Of a stretch of DNA of 32,724 nt, positions 25,425 through 32,724 are shown one piece after another. The stretch is from the NCBI GenBank assembly GCA_947587925.1, contig CANPYF010000005.1, forward strand, positions 1 to 32,724, written 5' to 3'. The number at the start of each line of letters is the position of its first letter. Position 1 is the stretch's first letter. The position numbers and the translations under genes are program-made. The notes beneath the pieces are model-generated. The model was not told the origin of the DNA. It searched no databases and saw only the letters and a program-made list of their open reading frames with translations. Origin of the DNA: an uncultured Ruminococcus sp. (GTDB taxonomy: Bacteria > Bacillota > Clostridia > Oscillospirales > Ruminococcaceae).

Positions 25425-27899
25425 ATGACGGCAAGCGTAAAACGCTGTTTGCTTATCGCTGCGGCTTTTTTCGTTATCGCTGCCCTGCGGATACTTTGTA
25501 TGCCGCTGACGGCATCAGCCGCTGACGGCTCGGGGGCTTACGGCGCGGTCTTTCCCGATTATAACAGCGCTAAAGAGGTCAACGTCACGGACGATTGTGA
25601 CGCTGACCCGAGCGGTGAAAAGGATAGCGCGGGCGCTATACAAAAAGCGCTTAACGTGGGCAGAGATGAGGCAAGCGATTCAAACAGAGTGGTAGTGTTC
25701 GTGCCGGAGGGCGTTTATAAAATTTCAAGGACACTTTCCATTTACAGCAATACTCAGCTTATCCTTGACCCGAAGGCTAAGATAATTAAGGATTTTGACT
25801 ATGGCTGTATGATAAAAAATACTATGCACGACAGCTCCTCGGGCGGCTATGACGGCGACAGGAATATACTTATCGAGGGGGGTACATGGGACGGCAATAC
25901 CAAAGAGTATAACGCTGTTTCCACATTCTCCAATATCAGACTTGCACACGCACATGACGTCGTTGTCAGAAATGTGACGGTGCTCAATAATAAAAACGGT
26001 CATCATATCGAAGCGGGCGGCATAAGGGGACTTACTATCGAGGGCTGCTATTTCAGCGGCTTTACGGGTACTCTTAAAAAAGAAGCTATACAGCTTGACG
26101 TTATGAACTGCGAGGAACTTTTTGTCGATTACCCGCCCTTTGACGATACCCCATGCGATAATGTAATTATAAGGAACTGCACCTTCCGCGATATACCCCG
26201 CGGGATAGGCTCACATTCTGCGGCAGTCGGCGTTTATTACACCAATATCACGATAATGAACAATACTTTTGACAATATCTCGGATATCTGTCTGGTGCTT
26301 TATAATTATAAAAAATGTACCGTTTCGGGCAACAGCATGAACCGCTGCGGCGCGGGTATGACCTTCAATTATATGTCGGACGAAAGTTTCCGCCATTATT
26401 TTAAGCCTACTATAGGCTTGGAGGAGGCTAAACAGCATATCGACCCGAACGCCGATACCGTTATTGAAAATAATACCATTTCGACCATAAAGACCGCTTA
26501 CCGCACCGAACCTTTCGCAATAAAGATATACGGCGCGGATACCACAGGCACGGACGATTATCCCTCGTTCAATTACAAGGTCGGCAATATCAGGATAAAT
26601 TCAAACGATATCACAACGCCGCACCGAGCGGTCTGGATAAACAACGGATACAGCGTTTCGGTGCGCAATAATGTATTTAAGACTGCCGAAGACCCGACCG
26701 AAGCCGACCTTGCGCTTATCTCGTGGTCGTCAAGCATCGGGTTCAAAAATAATACCCTCTCCTCGGCGGTCAGGAGCGGACTAAGGGCGGAAAATGTTTC
26801 GTCCATAACCGTTTCGGGCAACAGCTTTCAGGACTGCACGGAAAATGTGTCCTTGGTAAGCACGTCAGATTCGACAATAAAAGAAAACAGTATCTCGGGC
26901 GGCAAAAACGGCGTAGCGTTAAGCGGCGGCTGCTCGGATATAAAGTGTACCGGCAACGTTATCAAACAATTTGACGGCAGCGCCGTGTATGTGACCGGCA
27001 GCGGCAGCGGAAAGGATATAAAAGTGCGCTCTAACGATATTTCCGAGGGAAATATCGGCATAAGCTGCGAAAGCGGCGGAAAATGCCTGGCGTCGGGCAA
27101 TTCCTTTGAAGCGGTGCAGGATAAGGTGTATGCCGATTCGGACGGGTTGGTGACTCTTTCGGCGGTGAAGGGATTTTATGCCGAGGAAACTACGGAAAAT
27201 ATGATAAAGCTCACCTGGAACGCTGTCAGTGAAGCTGACGGGATAAACATATACCGCAGGGACGCGGGAGCGCAGGATTTTGAATTTATCGCCGCGCTTG
27301 ACAGCGGCGCTGTGTTCAGTGATGAAAAACTGTATTCGGGTACGAATTATTTTTACCGTATCGTGCCTTTTATCGCCGTCAACGGCGAAAATTATGAAAA
27401 TACCCCCTCGGACGATATACGCACCCGCACAAAGCTGAATATTGAGACCGCTTACATAAGCTGCGTTTCGCAGGCGGGCTTTACGGGCAGACCGATAACG
27501 CCCAAGGTAACAGTGGTGGCAAACAGCCGCAGGCTCGTCGAGGGAGTGGATTATGACGTTTCATATTCGTCAAATGTATTTATCGGCAGCGCAGCGGTAA
27601 CGGTGACCGGCAAGGGTATTTATTCGGGAAAACTCGTTCATAATTTCGACATAACTCTTTCGGATACTAAGGTATATGACGCCGTTTCACGGTCAAGGAC
27701 TAAAAGTCCCATGTATTCGGTATCGCCGAAAAAACTCTACGAGGTCACAGCCGCCATGCCGGTAAAGACCGCATATGCCGACAGCGGCATCAGTCTGCCG
27801 TCCGCCCGGCGCACCATAACCGCGCTTACGCTCGGTACACCGACAATGACAGTACGCTCGACCGACATCTGGGACGGTTCGGGCTTTGAAAGATTTTGA
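25425..27899 (+). CDS. Secreted right-handed beta-helix (pectate-lyase-superfamily-like) protein with FN3 and Ig-like modules
   Basis: Signal peptide; VNVTDDCDADPSGEKDSAGAIQKALN and repeated IRNCTFRDI/NITIMNNTFDNIS/CTVSGNSMNRCG/ITVSGNSFQDC coils; then MIKLTWNAVSEADGINIYRRD FN3 and GFTGRPITPKVTVVANSRRLVEGVDYDVSYSSN Ig-like module. Confidence 0.85.
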   Translation: MTASVKRCLLIAAAFFVIAALRILCMPLTASAADGSGAYGAVFPDYNSAKEVNVTDDCDADPSGEKDSAGAIQKALNVGRDEASDSNRVVVFVPEGVYKISRTLSIYSNTQLILDPKAKIIKDFDYGCMIKNTMHDSSSGGYDGDRNILIEGGTWDGNTKEYNAVSTFSNIRLAHAHDVVVRNVTVLNNKNGHHIEAGGIRGLTIEGCYFSGFTGTLKKEAIQLDVMNCEELFVDYPPFDDTPCDNVIIRNCTFRDIPRGIGSHSAAVGVYYTNITIMNNTFDNISDICLVLYNYKKCTVSGNSMNRCGAGMTFNYMSDESFRHYFKPTIGLEEAKQHIDPNADTVIENNTISTIKTAYRTEPFAIKIYGADTTGTDDYPSFNYKVGNIRINSNDITTPHRAVWINNGYSVSVRNNVFKTAEDPTEADLALISWSSSIGFKNNTLSSAVRSGLRAENVSSITVSGNSFQDCTENVSLVSTSDSTIKENSISGGKNGVALSGGCSDIKCTGNVIKQFDGSAVYVTGSGSGKDIKVRSNDISEGNIGISCESGGKCLASGNSFEAVQDKVYADSDGLVTLSAVKGFYAEETTENMIKLTWNAVSEADGINIYRRDAGAQDFEFIAALDSGAVFSDEKLYSGTNYFYRIVPFIAVNGENYENTPSDDIRTRTKLNIETAYISCVSQAGFTGRPITPKVTVVANSRRLVEGVDYDVSYSSNVFIGSAAVTVTGKGIYSGKLVHNFDITLSDTKVYDAVSRSRTKSPMYSVSPKKLYEVTAAMPVKTAYADSGISLPSARRTITALTLGTPTMTVRSTDIWDGSGFERF

Positions 27900-27925
27900 T
27901 AAAACATGAAAGCAGGCGAACACTG

Positions 27926-28516
27926 ATGATAGCTGTTGTTAAGAAAAAGCCGATGAGAAAAACGCGCAGACTTGATCTCAAAGAGATAAAGGAAAATTTT
28001 TTCGGACATTTGCATACCGTAAACACACATCGGAAAGAAGTGTTTAAAAACTGCATAAAAGCGGGTATACCGCTGAGCGGACTTACGCACGATCTGTCAA
28101 AATATTCCCCCGCGGAATTTATCCCGTCAGTATTGCACTACAGCGGCAGGCGCAGTCCCAACGAGGGCGAACGCGAGCATTACGGCTATTCAAGGGCGTG
28201 GATGCACCACAAGGGCAGAAATAAGCACCATTACGAATACTGGACGGACGTTGACCCCGCAACAAGAAAATATGCCTCGGTAAAAATGCCGCTCAAATAC
28301 GTCAAGGAGATGTTCTGCGACAGGGTGGCGGCTTCAAAGGTCTACCTCGGTGAAAATTATGTTGACAGCGACCCGCTTGCGTATTTTATGCGCGGCAACG
28401 GCAGGAGGAATATGCACCCGCATACCGCCGTGCTCCTTGAAAAGCTGCTAAGGCTTTTAGCCGAGCAGGGCGAGGACTATACCTTTGACTACATCAGACG
28501 TCTGAAAAAATATTGA
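27926..28516 (+). CDS. DUF5662-like protein
   Basis: HTVNTHRKEVFKNCIKAGIPLSGLTHDLSKYSPAEFIPSVLHYSGRRSPNEGEREHYGYSRAWMHHKGRNKHHYEYWTD: His/Asp-rich family signature; ATG 27926 preferred. Confidence 0.82.
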   Translation: MIAVVKKKPMRKTRRLDLKEIKENFFGHLHTVNTHRKEVFKNCIKAGIPLSGLTHDLSKYSPAEFIPSVLHYSGRRSPNEGEREHYGYSRAWMHHKGRNKHHYEYWTDVDPATRKYASVKMPLKYVKEMFCDRVAASKVYLGENYVDSDPLAYFMRGNGRRNMHPHTAVLLEKLLRLLAEQGEDYTFDYIRRLKKY

Positions 28517-28548
28517 CGGTTTGACCGACCGTTCAAAAAGGAGATAAA

Positions 28549-29238
28549 ATGAAAGGCTACAGACTTACCTTTATCCGCCACGGATACACGCAGGGAAATC
28601 TTGACGGAAAATATATCGGAGTGACCGACCTGCCGCTTGCGGCTGACGGCGCGGACGCTATCTATTCTGCCGCCGAACGCGCGGGTTATCCGTCATACCA
28701 AAAGGTGTATATTTCGCCGACCAAGCGCTGTTTGCAGACAGCGTATATACTTGCGCCGAGCTGTCCCATGGTCGAGATAGCGCAGCTTCGCGAAATGGAT
28801 TTCGGAAAATTTGAGGGCAAGCGTCCCGAAGAACTTAAAGACGATCCCGATTATAAAAAATTTCTCAACGCAGGTCCTGACGACGCCCCCCACGGCGGAG
28901 AGACCTCGCGGCAGCTGCTTGTGCGCTGTTACGAGGCGCTGACGATAATGATCGGCGACATGATGGAAGAGGGGCTTACCAACTGCGCCTGCATTACCCA
29001 CGGCGGCATAATAATGAATATGATGAGCTGCTTTGGTCTGCCAAAGCGTAACCCGATCGAATATTCCTGCGGCTTCGGCGAGGGTTTTGAAACTATCATA
29101 ACCGCTTCCCTCTGGCAGCGGTCGGGCGTTTTTGAGATACTCGGAAGATTCCCGCAGCCTGACGAAAGTCAGGAGCCTGACGAAAGTCAGGAGCCTGACG
29201 AAAGTCAGGCGGATAAACACGGAGGACGCGGCTGTTGA
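28549..29238 (+). CDS. Histidine phosphatase family (phosphoglycerate mutase-like) protein
   Basis: YRLTFIRHGYTQGNLDGKYIG (RHG), SPTKRCLQTAYIL, LREMDFGKFEGK, CITHGGIIM; unusual PDESQE repeat at the C-terminus. Confidence 0.9.
   Translation: MKGYRLTFIRHGYTQGNLDGKYIGVTDLPLAADGADAIYSAAERAGYPSYQKVYISPTKRCLQTAYILAPSCPMVEIAQLREMDFGKFEGKRPEELKDDPDYKKFLNAGPDDAPHGGETSRQLLVRCYEALTIMIGDMMEEGLTNCACITHGGIIMNMMSCFGLPKRNPIEYSCGFGEGFETIITASLWQRSGVFEILGRFPQPDESQEPDESQEPDESQADKHGGRGC
29158..29209 (+). repeat. Three in-frame 18-nt tandem units, each a GAAA-loop hairpin
   Basis: CCTGAC-GAAA-GTCAGG at 29158-29173, 29176-29191 and 29194-29209. Confidence 0.9.
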
Positions 29239-29243
29239 ATGAA

Positions 29244-30077
29244 ATGACCAACAAGATGATAAAAGACCGCGCGAAAAAGCTGCTCAAAGAGCATATTGTT
29301 GCGGCTGTCATCTCCTCACTTTACCTGTTCAGCGTACTGATACTGATAGTGCTGCTTGAAACGATAATTTTCATAGGTCTGCGGCTGCTCGGGGTAGATC
29401 ACCACATTTTCAGCCTGAGATTCTATGTCCAAAAACCGCTTGCGGTACTTTTTCTTGCATTAAGGATCGCGGGGTATTATGCCATTTTCAGCACGCAGGC
29501 ATATATCGTGCGGCGGTCGGTCATCGGCTTTGCGAATGACGATAAGACCTTGGAGCGTTATCTTGCCGCCCACCTGCGGCTGCTGCTGATGCCCTCGCTC
29601 AAATGCTCCATGCAGCTTGCGGGGCTGAAAATACTGGTACTGTCGCCCGCCGCGTTCAGCGCATACGGCATTGCAAAGTCAGCGCAGATAGGCAGTTCGG
29701 GCAAAATATCCATAGCGGGACTTTTCATATTCATGCTCTGCATAGGATTTACCATAGTCTGGATAGGCGTGTGCATACACTATTTTATGTCGCTGTCGCT
29801 CGTAAAATATATACTTGTGCTCAATCCGCGCACCGAATTTTTTTCCGCCTGCGATCTATCCATAAAACTGATGGAGGGCAAGCACTACCGTGTGATGATG
29901 TTCTACTTTTCATTTATCCCCTTCCTGCCCGCCGTACTGCTCATATACCCCTGCCTTGTCATACTCCCATACTTTATGGACTGCCGTATGATACTCGCCA
30001 AAGAGATAATGGGCGTCCACTGGCAGGATAAACTCCCCGCAATGGCAAGACGCTGGGAAAAGCGTCAGAGAAAATAG
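29244..30077 (+). CDS. Multi-pass integral membrane protein (DUF975-like)
   Basis: Several TM helices; track start TTG 29235 overlaps the stop of the previous gene; ATG 29244 is an alternative start. Confidence 0.7.
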   Translation: MTNKMIKDRAKKLLKEHIVAAVISSLYLFSVLILIVLLETIIFIGLRLLGVDHHIFSLRFYVQKPLAVLFLALRIAGYYAIFSTQAYIVRRSVIGFANDDKTLERYLAAHLRLLLMPSLKCSMQLAGLKILVLSPAAFSAYGIAKSAQIGSSGKISIAGLFIFMLCIGFTIVWIGVCIHYFMSLSLVKYILVLNPRTEFFSACDLSIKLMEGKHYRVMMFYFSFIPFLPAVLLIYPCLVILPYFMDCRMILAKEIMGVHWQDKLPAMARRWEKRQRK

Positions 30078-30094
30078 TTATCCGCCCAAAAACT

Positions 30095-30130
30095 TATCCC
30101 CTGTCTTTTTAAAAACAGGGGATATTTTTA
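30095..30130 (+). terminator. Intrinsic terminator
   Basis: TATCCCCTGT...ACAGGGGATA followed by TTTTTA between convergent genes. Confidence 0.75.
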
Positions 30131-30136
30131 TGAGCA

Positions 30137-32290
30137 TTATTTTATAATACCGTCGTAATATTTCCACATATCGTTATGTATGCTCTCGCTTATTTCGGCA
30201 ACGTTTCTCATTCGCTGCGCACCTGTGCGGTTTGACAGGCAAATTATTATGTACGGGTGCTTGGCGTTGACGAGCGCGGTCTCGTTGTAAAGTACGTCCG
30301 TCCAGCCGCTCTTTTCATAAACCGTGTAACGGTTGCCGAGCTGATTGCGTATGTTAGCCGCGCAGGTGGTGGAGAATACCTGCTTTGCAAAGGTCTTGTA
30401 TCTGCCCTTTTTGAAGTAATCCCACATATTGTTCCATTCTCTCGCCGAATCGCAGGCGCTTACATAGCCCCAGCGCTGCCAGCTGTTTACCGAGGGAGTG
30501 CAGCCTAAAGATGTGATAAACTTATTGTATCCGTCATAGCCGAACTTGTCCTGCATCATATAATAGCCGCAATTGTCGCTGTATTGACCGATAAGTTCGA
30601 TAACGCGGCGAATGGTGTATTTGGTGTAGAACGGCTGAGTTTTTAACCAGCTTGAACCGCCGTTATAATCGCTCGGCTGATAGGTGAGCACCGTGTCGAG
30701 ATTGGGGCTTCCGTCCTCCATTTGCCTGAAGCAATAGAGCAGATACGGCATTTTTACCGTGCTTGCCGTGCCGAAGTAGGTGTCTGCGTTATAAGCCACC
30801 GTCGAGCCGCTGTCTATATCGTAAAGGATATATCCCGCGTCGCCGCCGAGAGAGTTGAGCGCGTTATAAAGCTGAGATGACTTGCTTGACGAGAGCTTGT
30901 AGCCCTGTGCGTTGACCTGTTTTACGCTGCGCGAATTGCTGTAGGAGTTCATTATCTCGTTTATGCTCTTTTTGTTAAAGGTCATGCCGCTTATTTTTGA
31001 TGAGCATTTTCCGTTTGCGGTGCATTCGTCGACCTTGGATACGGCGCGCATTTTGAAATACAGTTTTTTGCCGCTCGGCATCAGGGAGGTCTTTACGCTC
31101 GTCTTGGTCTTGCTGACCTCTTTGAACAGCGTGTATTTTCCGTCCTTTTCGGTGGCGTAATAAAGCTGATATTTATTCGCATTCTCGACCTTGCTCCATT
31201 TAAAGGTAATGTAGCCCTTTCCGGGTACGGTGCAGGAGAAATTCTTGACCTGTCCGGGCTTGGCGGTAAAGCGTTTTTTGAGCGGAGCGCCCTCATACTG
31301 CGTATCGCCCGTCTTTACGACCGCAGCCACGCGGTAGGTATTTTTTTGTCCCGCTTTCCTGTCGGTCATCTTATATGACGTGCTTGAAGTATTTTTCAGC
31401 AGTTTCCAGCTTTTGCTCTCGGGCAGATACAGATACACATTATAGCTGTCCGCGCCCTTGACCGCGCTCCATTTGAGCGTATAGCCGCTTGTGGTGACGC
31501 TTGCCGTTTTAAGGCTTGTTGCAGTTTCGGGCAGCGTTGCGGTATAAAGTCGGGTATATCCGGAATATTTTTTAGTTCCGTCCGCAGCATTGCGGTATGC
31601 CCTTATGCAGTAATAGGTCTTAGCCGCAGACGGTTTACCCGCGATAGTCCTTTTTAGCAGCGTAGTCGAGGTGAGCAGATCCCAATTCTGCGTATTTGAA
31701 TTATACTCATAAAGTTCATAGCCGTCCGCGCCCTTGACAGCGTTCCAGCTTATGGTGTAGCCGCTTGTCGAATTGTTTGACGCTTTCAGCCCCGTCACTT
31801 CGCCGATCTCGGGCGATTCGATAATGTTAAAATTAACGGTGACAGAACCGGTGAACCTGCCGATACCGGTTATCGTTACCGAAGCCTTGCCCACCTTAGT
31901 ATTATCGGCGTATTCGATATTGTAGTCAACGCCCTCTTCAAGCTGAACGCCGTCATAGGTAACAGTCACCTCCGGCTCGATCGGTTTGCCGGTATATTCC
32001 GCATCAGCTATCGGAGATATTTCAGCCTGCGAGATATCGCTTATCTGCGGATCATCGGTACTGCTGCTGTCATCAGGCTGCGAACTGTCGGTGCTGTCTG
32101 TACCGCTGTCGGTACTGCTGTCGTTGGTATCAGTATCTGATACGGTATCCGTGTCGGATACGGTATCCGAACCGCCTGTTTCCGCGATCGTTGATAAACC
32201 GTAAGGTTCAGCGTAAGCGGGGAATGCCGACAGAGACGACAATGCGATAAGCATTGCCGCGGCGGCAGCCGCTATTCTTTTATTTACCAT
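30137..32290 (-). CDS. Secreted serine hydrolase, class A beta-lactamase-like fold, with Ig-like and FN3 modules
   Basis: ATG 32290 after gggaggaataaca; signal peptide; Ser/Asp/Thr-rich linker; Ig-like YTGKPIEPEVTVTYDGVQLEEGVDYNIEYADN; FN3 repeats; STVK (SxxK), YSDNCGYYM (SDN), EKSGWTD (KSG). Confidence 0.85.
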   Translation of the reverse strand: MVNKRIAAAAAAMLIALSSLSAFPAYAEPYGLSTIAETGGSDTVSDTDTVSDTDTNDSSTDSGTDSTDSSQPDDSSSTDDPQISDISQAEISPIADAEYTGKPIEPEVTVTYDGVQLEEGVDYNIEYADNTKVGKASVTITGIGRFTGSVTVNFNIIESPEIGEVTGLKASNNSTSGYTISWNAVKGADGYELYEYNSNTQNWDLLTSTTLLKRTIAGKPSAAKTYYCIRAYRNAADGTKKYSGYTRLYTATLPETATSLKTASVTTSGYTLKWSAVKGADSYNVYLYLPESKSWKLLKNTSSTSYKMTDRKAGQKNTYRVAAVVKTGDTQYEGAPLKKRFTAKPGQVKNFSCTVPGKGYITFKWSKVENANKYQLYYATEKDGKYTLFKEVSKTKTSVKTSLMPSGKKLYFKMRAVSKVDECTANGKCSSKISGMTFNKKSINEIMNSYSNSRSVKQVNAQGYKLSSSKSSQLYNALNSLGGDAGYILYDIDSGSTVAYNADTYFGTASTVKMPYLLYCFRQMEDGSPNLDTVLTYQPSDYNGGSSWLKTQPFYTKYTIRRVIELIGQYSDNCGYYMMQDKFGYDGYNKFITSLGCTPSVNSWQRWGYVSACDSAREWNNMWDYFKKGRYKTFAKQVFSTTCAANIRNQLGNRYTVYEKSGWTDVLYNETALVNAKHPYIIICLSNRTGAQRMRNVAEISESIHNDMWKYYDGIIK

Positions 32291-32362
32291 TGTTATTCCT
32301 CCCAAAATATATATTTTTAAACTTTATATATCTGTAATTTTTACGTTTTGCCGTCTTCTATA

Positions 32363-32391
32363 ATTATAGCAAAATGCGGGGGAGATGTCAA
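32363..32391 (-). promoter_or_regulatory. Promoter of the serine hydrolase gene
   Basis: Minus strand TTGACA (32386-32391) - 17 nt - TATAAT (32363-32368). Confidence 0.8.
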
Positions 32392-32510
32392 TAACAATAT
32401 GATTACAATTTCGGGGCGGACCTTTTCAAGAGATATGACTTTTACGTTGTGGCGTCCGCCCTTAAAATTCGCCGATGGCGAATTTTCCAAGGGAAAGTGG
32501 GCATACAGAA

Positions 32511-32536
32511 AGACCGTGCAAACGCTTGCACGGTCT
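32511..32536 (-). terminator. Probable terminator of the truncated right-edge gene
   Basis: AGACCGTGCAA-ACGC-TTGCACGGTCT stem; weak T-tract on the minus strand. Confidence 0.5.
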
Positions 32537-32585
32537 CTCCTGTAATGAAGTAAAAGAATATGAAAAAATATTGTAGAATTCCTTT

Positions 32586-32723
32586 TTATCTGAAATTATT
32601 ATAGAAGTCATAGAAATCCTCAAAGCCGCCCATACCGCCGTTGTCCTGCGGCTGACTGCCTTGCTGCGACTCCGACTGGTCGAGCGCTTCATCAAGCGTT
32701 ACGTCAAGGTCGATAATATTATC
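32586..32723 (-). CDS. C-terminal fragment of a protein, possibly an HtrA/S1C-type serine protease (truncated by window end)
   Basis: Minus-strand frame from 32723: DNIIDLDVTLDEALDQSESQQGSQPQDNGGMGGFEDFYDFYNNFR*; DVTLDEA resembles the end of a PDZ domain. The track ORF 32462-32695 is a different frame. Confidence 0.4.
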   Translation of the reverse strand, partial: DNIIDLDVTLDEALDQSESQQGSQPQDNGGMGGFEDFYDFYNNFR

Positions 32724-32724
32724 T

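Noticed and set aside
32462-32695. Track ORF 77 aa at the right edge
   Set aside because: The adjacent frame 32586-32723 gives an acidic, gene-like C-terminus and ends before the terminator hairpin; the listed frame is Ser/Arg-rich shadow sequence and reads through the hairpin.
1-32724. tRNA/rRNA genes, IS elements or prophage genes
   Set aside because: No cloverleaf, rRNA motif, transposase or phage-like protein recognised by eye; a tRNAscan/ISfinder run would be needed to exclude fully.

Overview
The window looks like a chromosomal segment of a plant-polysaccharide-degrading Firmicute, probably Ruminococcus/Oscillospiraceae-like (inference from gene content and style; no search was run). 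I see about 20 intact genes plus a truncated gene at each end. They include spoVT, a YtrA-type GntR regulator with an ABC ATPase and permease, recQ, asnB, a PrsW-like protease, and a very large DUF4132-type protein preceded by a small unknown ORF. There are also a DUF5662-like protein, a histidine phosphatase and several secreted proteins: a GH5 cellulase, a transglutaminase-like protein, a BspA-type LRR protein, a beta-helix protein and a beta-lactamase-fold serine hydrolase. Many of these secreted proteins share FN3/Ig-like modules. I found no tRNA, rRNA, CRISPR array, IS element or prophage. The strongest unexplained signal is a family of ordered short-loop hairpin arrays in the 5' leaders of four unrelated genes (cohesin-like gene, GntR-ABC operon, recQ, asnB). 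They always lie in the sense orientation and keep conserved pyrimidine-rich linkers while the stems vary in a pair-preserving way. Similar hairpin units also occur inside coding sequences as in-frame insert-like segments. A second mosaic repeat family sits at gene 3' ends and overlaps some stop codons. A near-consensus YtrA operator lies next to the -10 of the GntR-ABC promoter.
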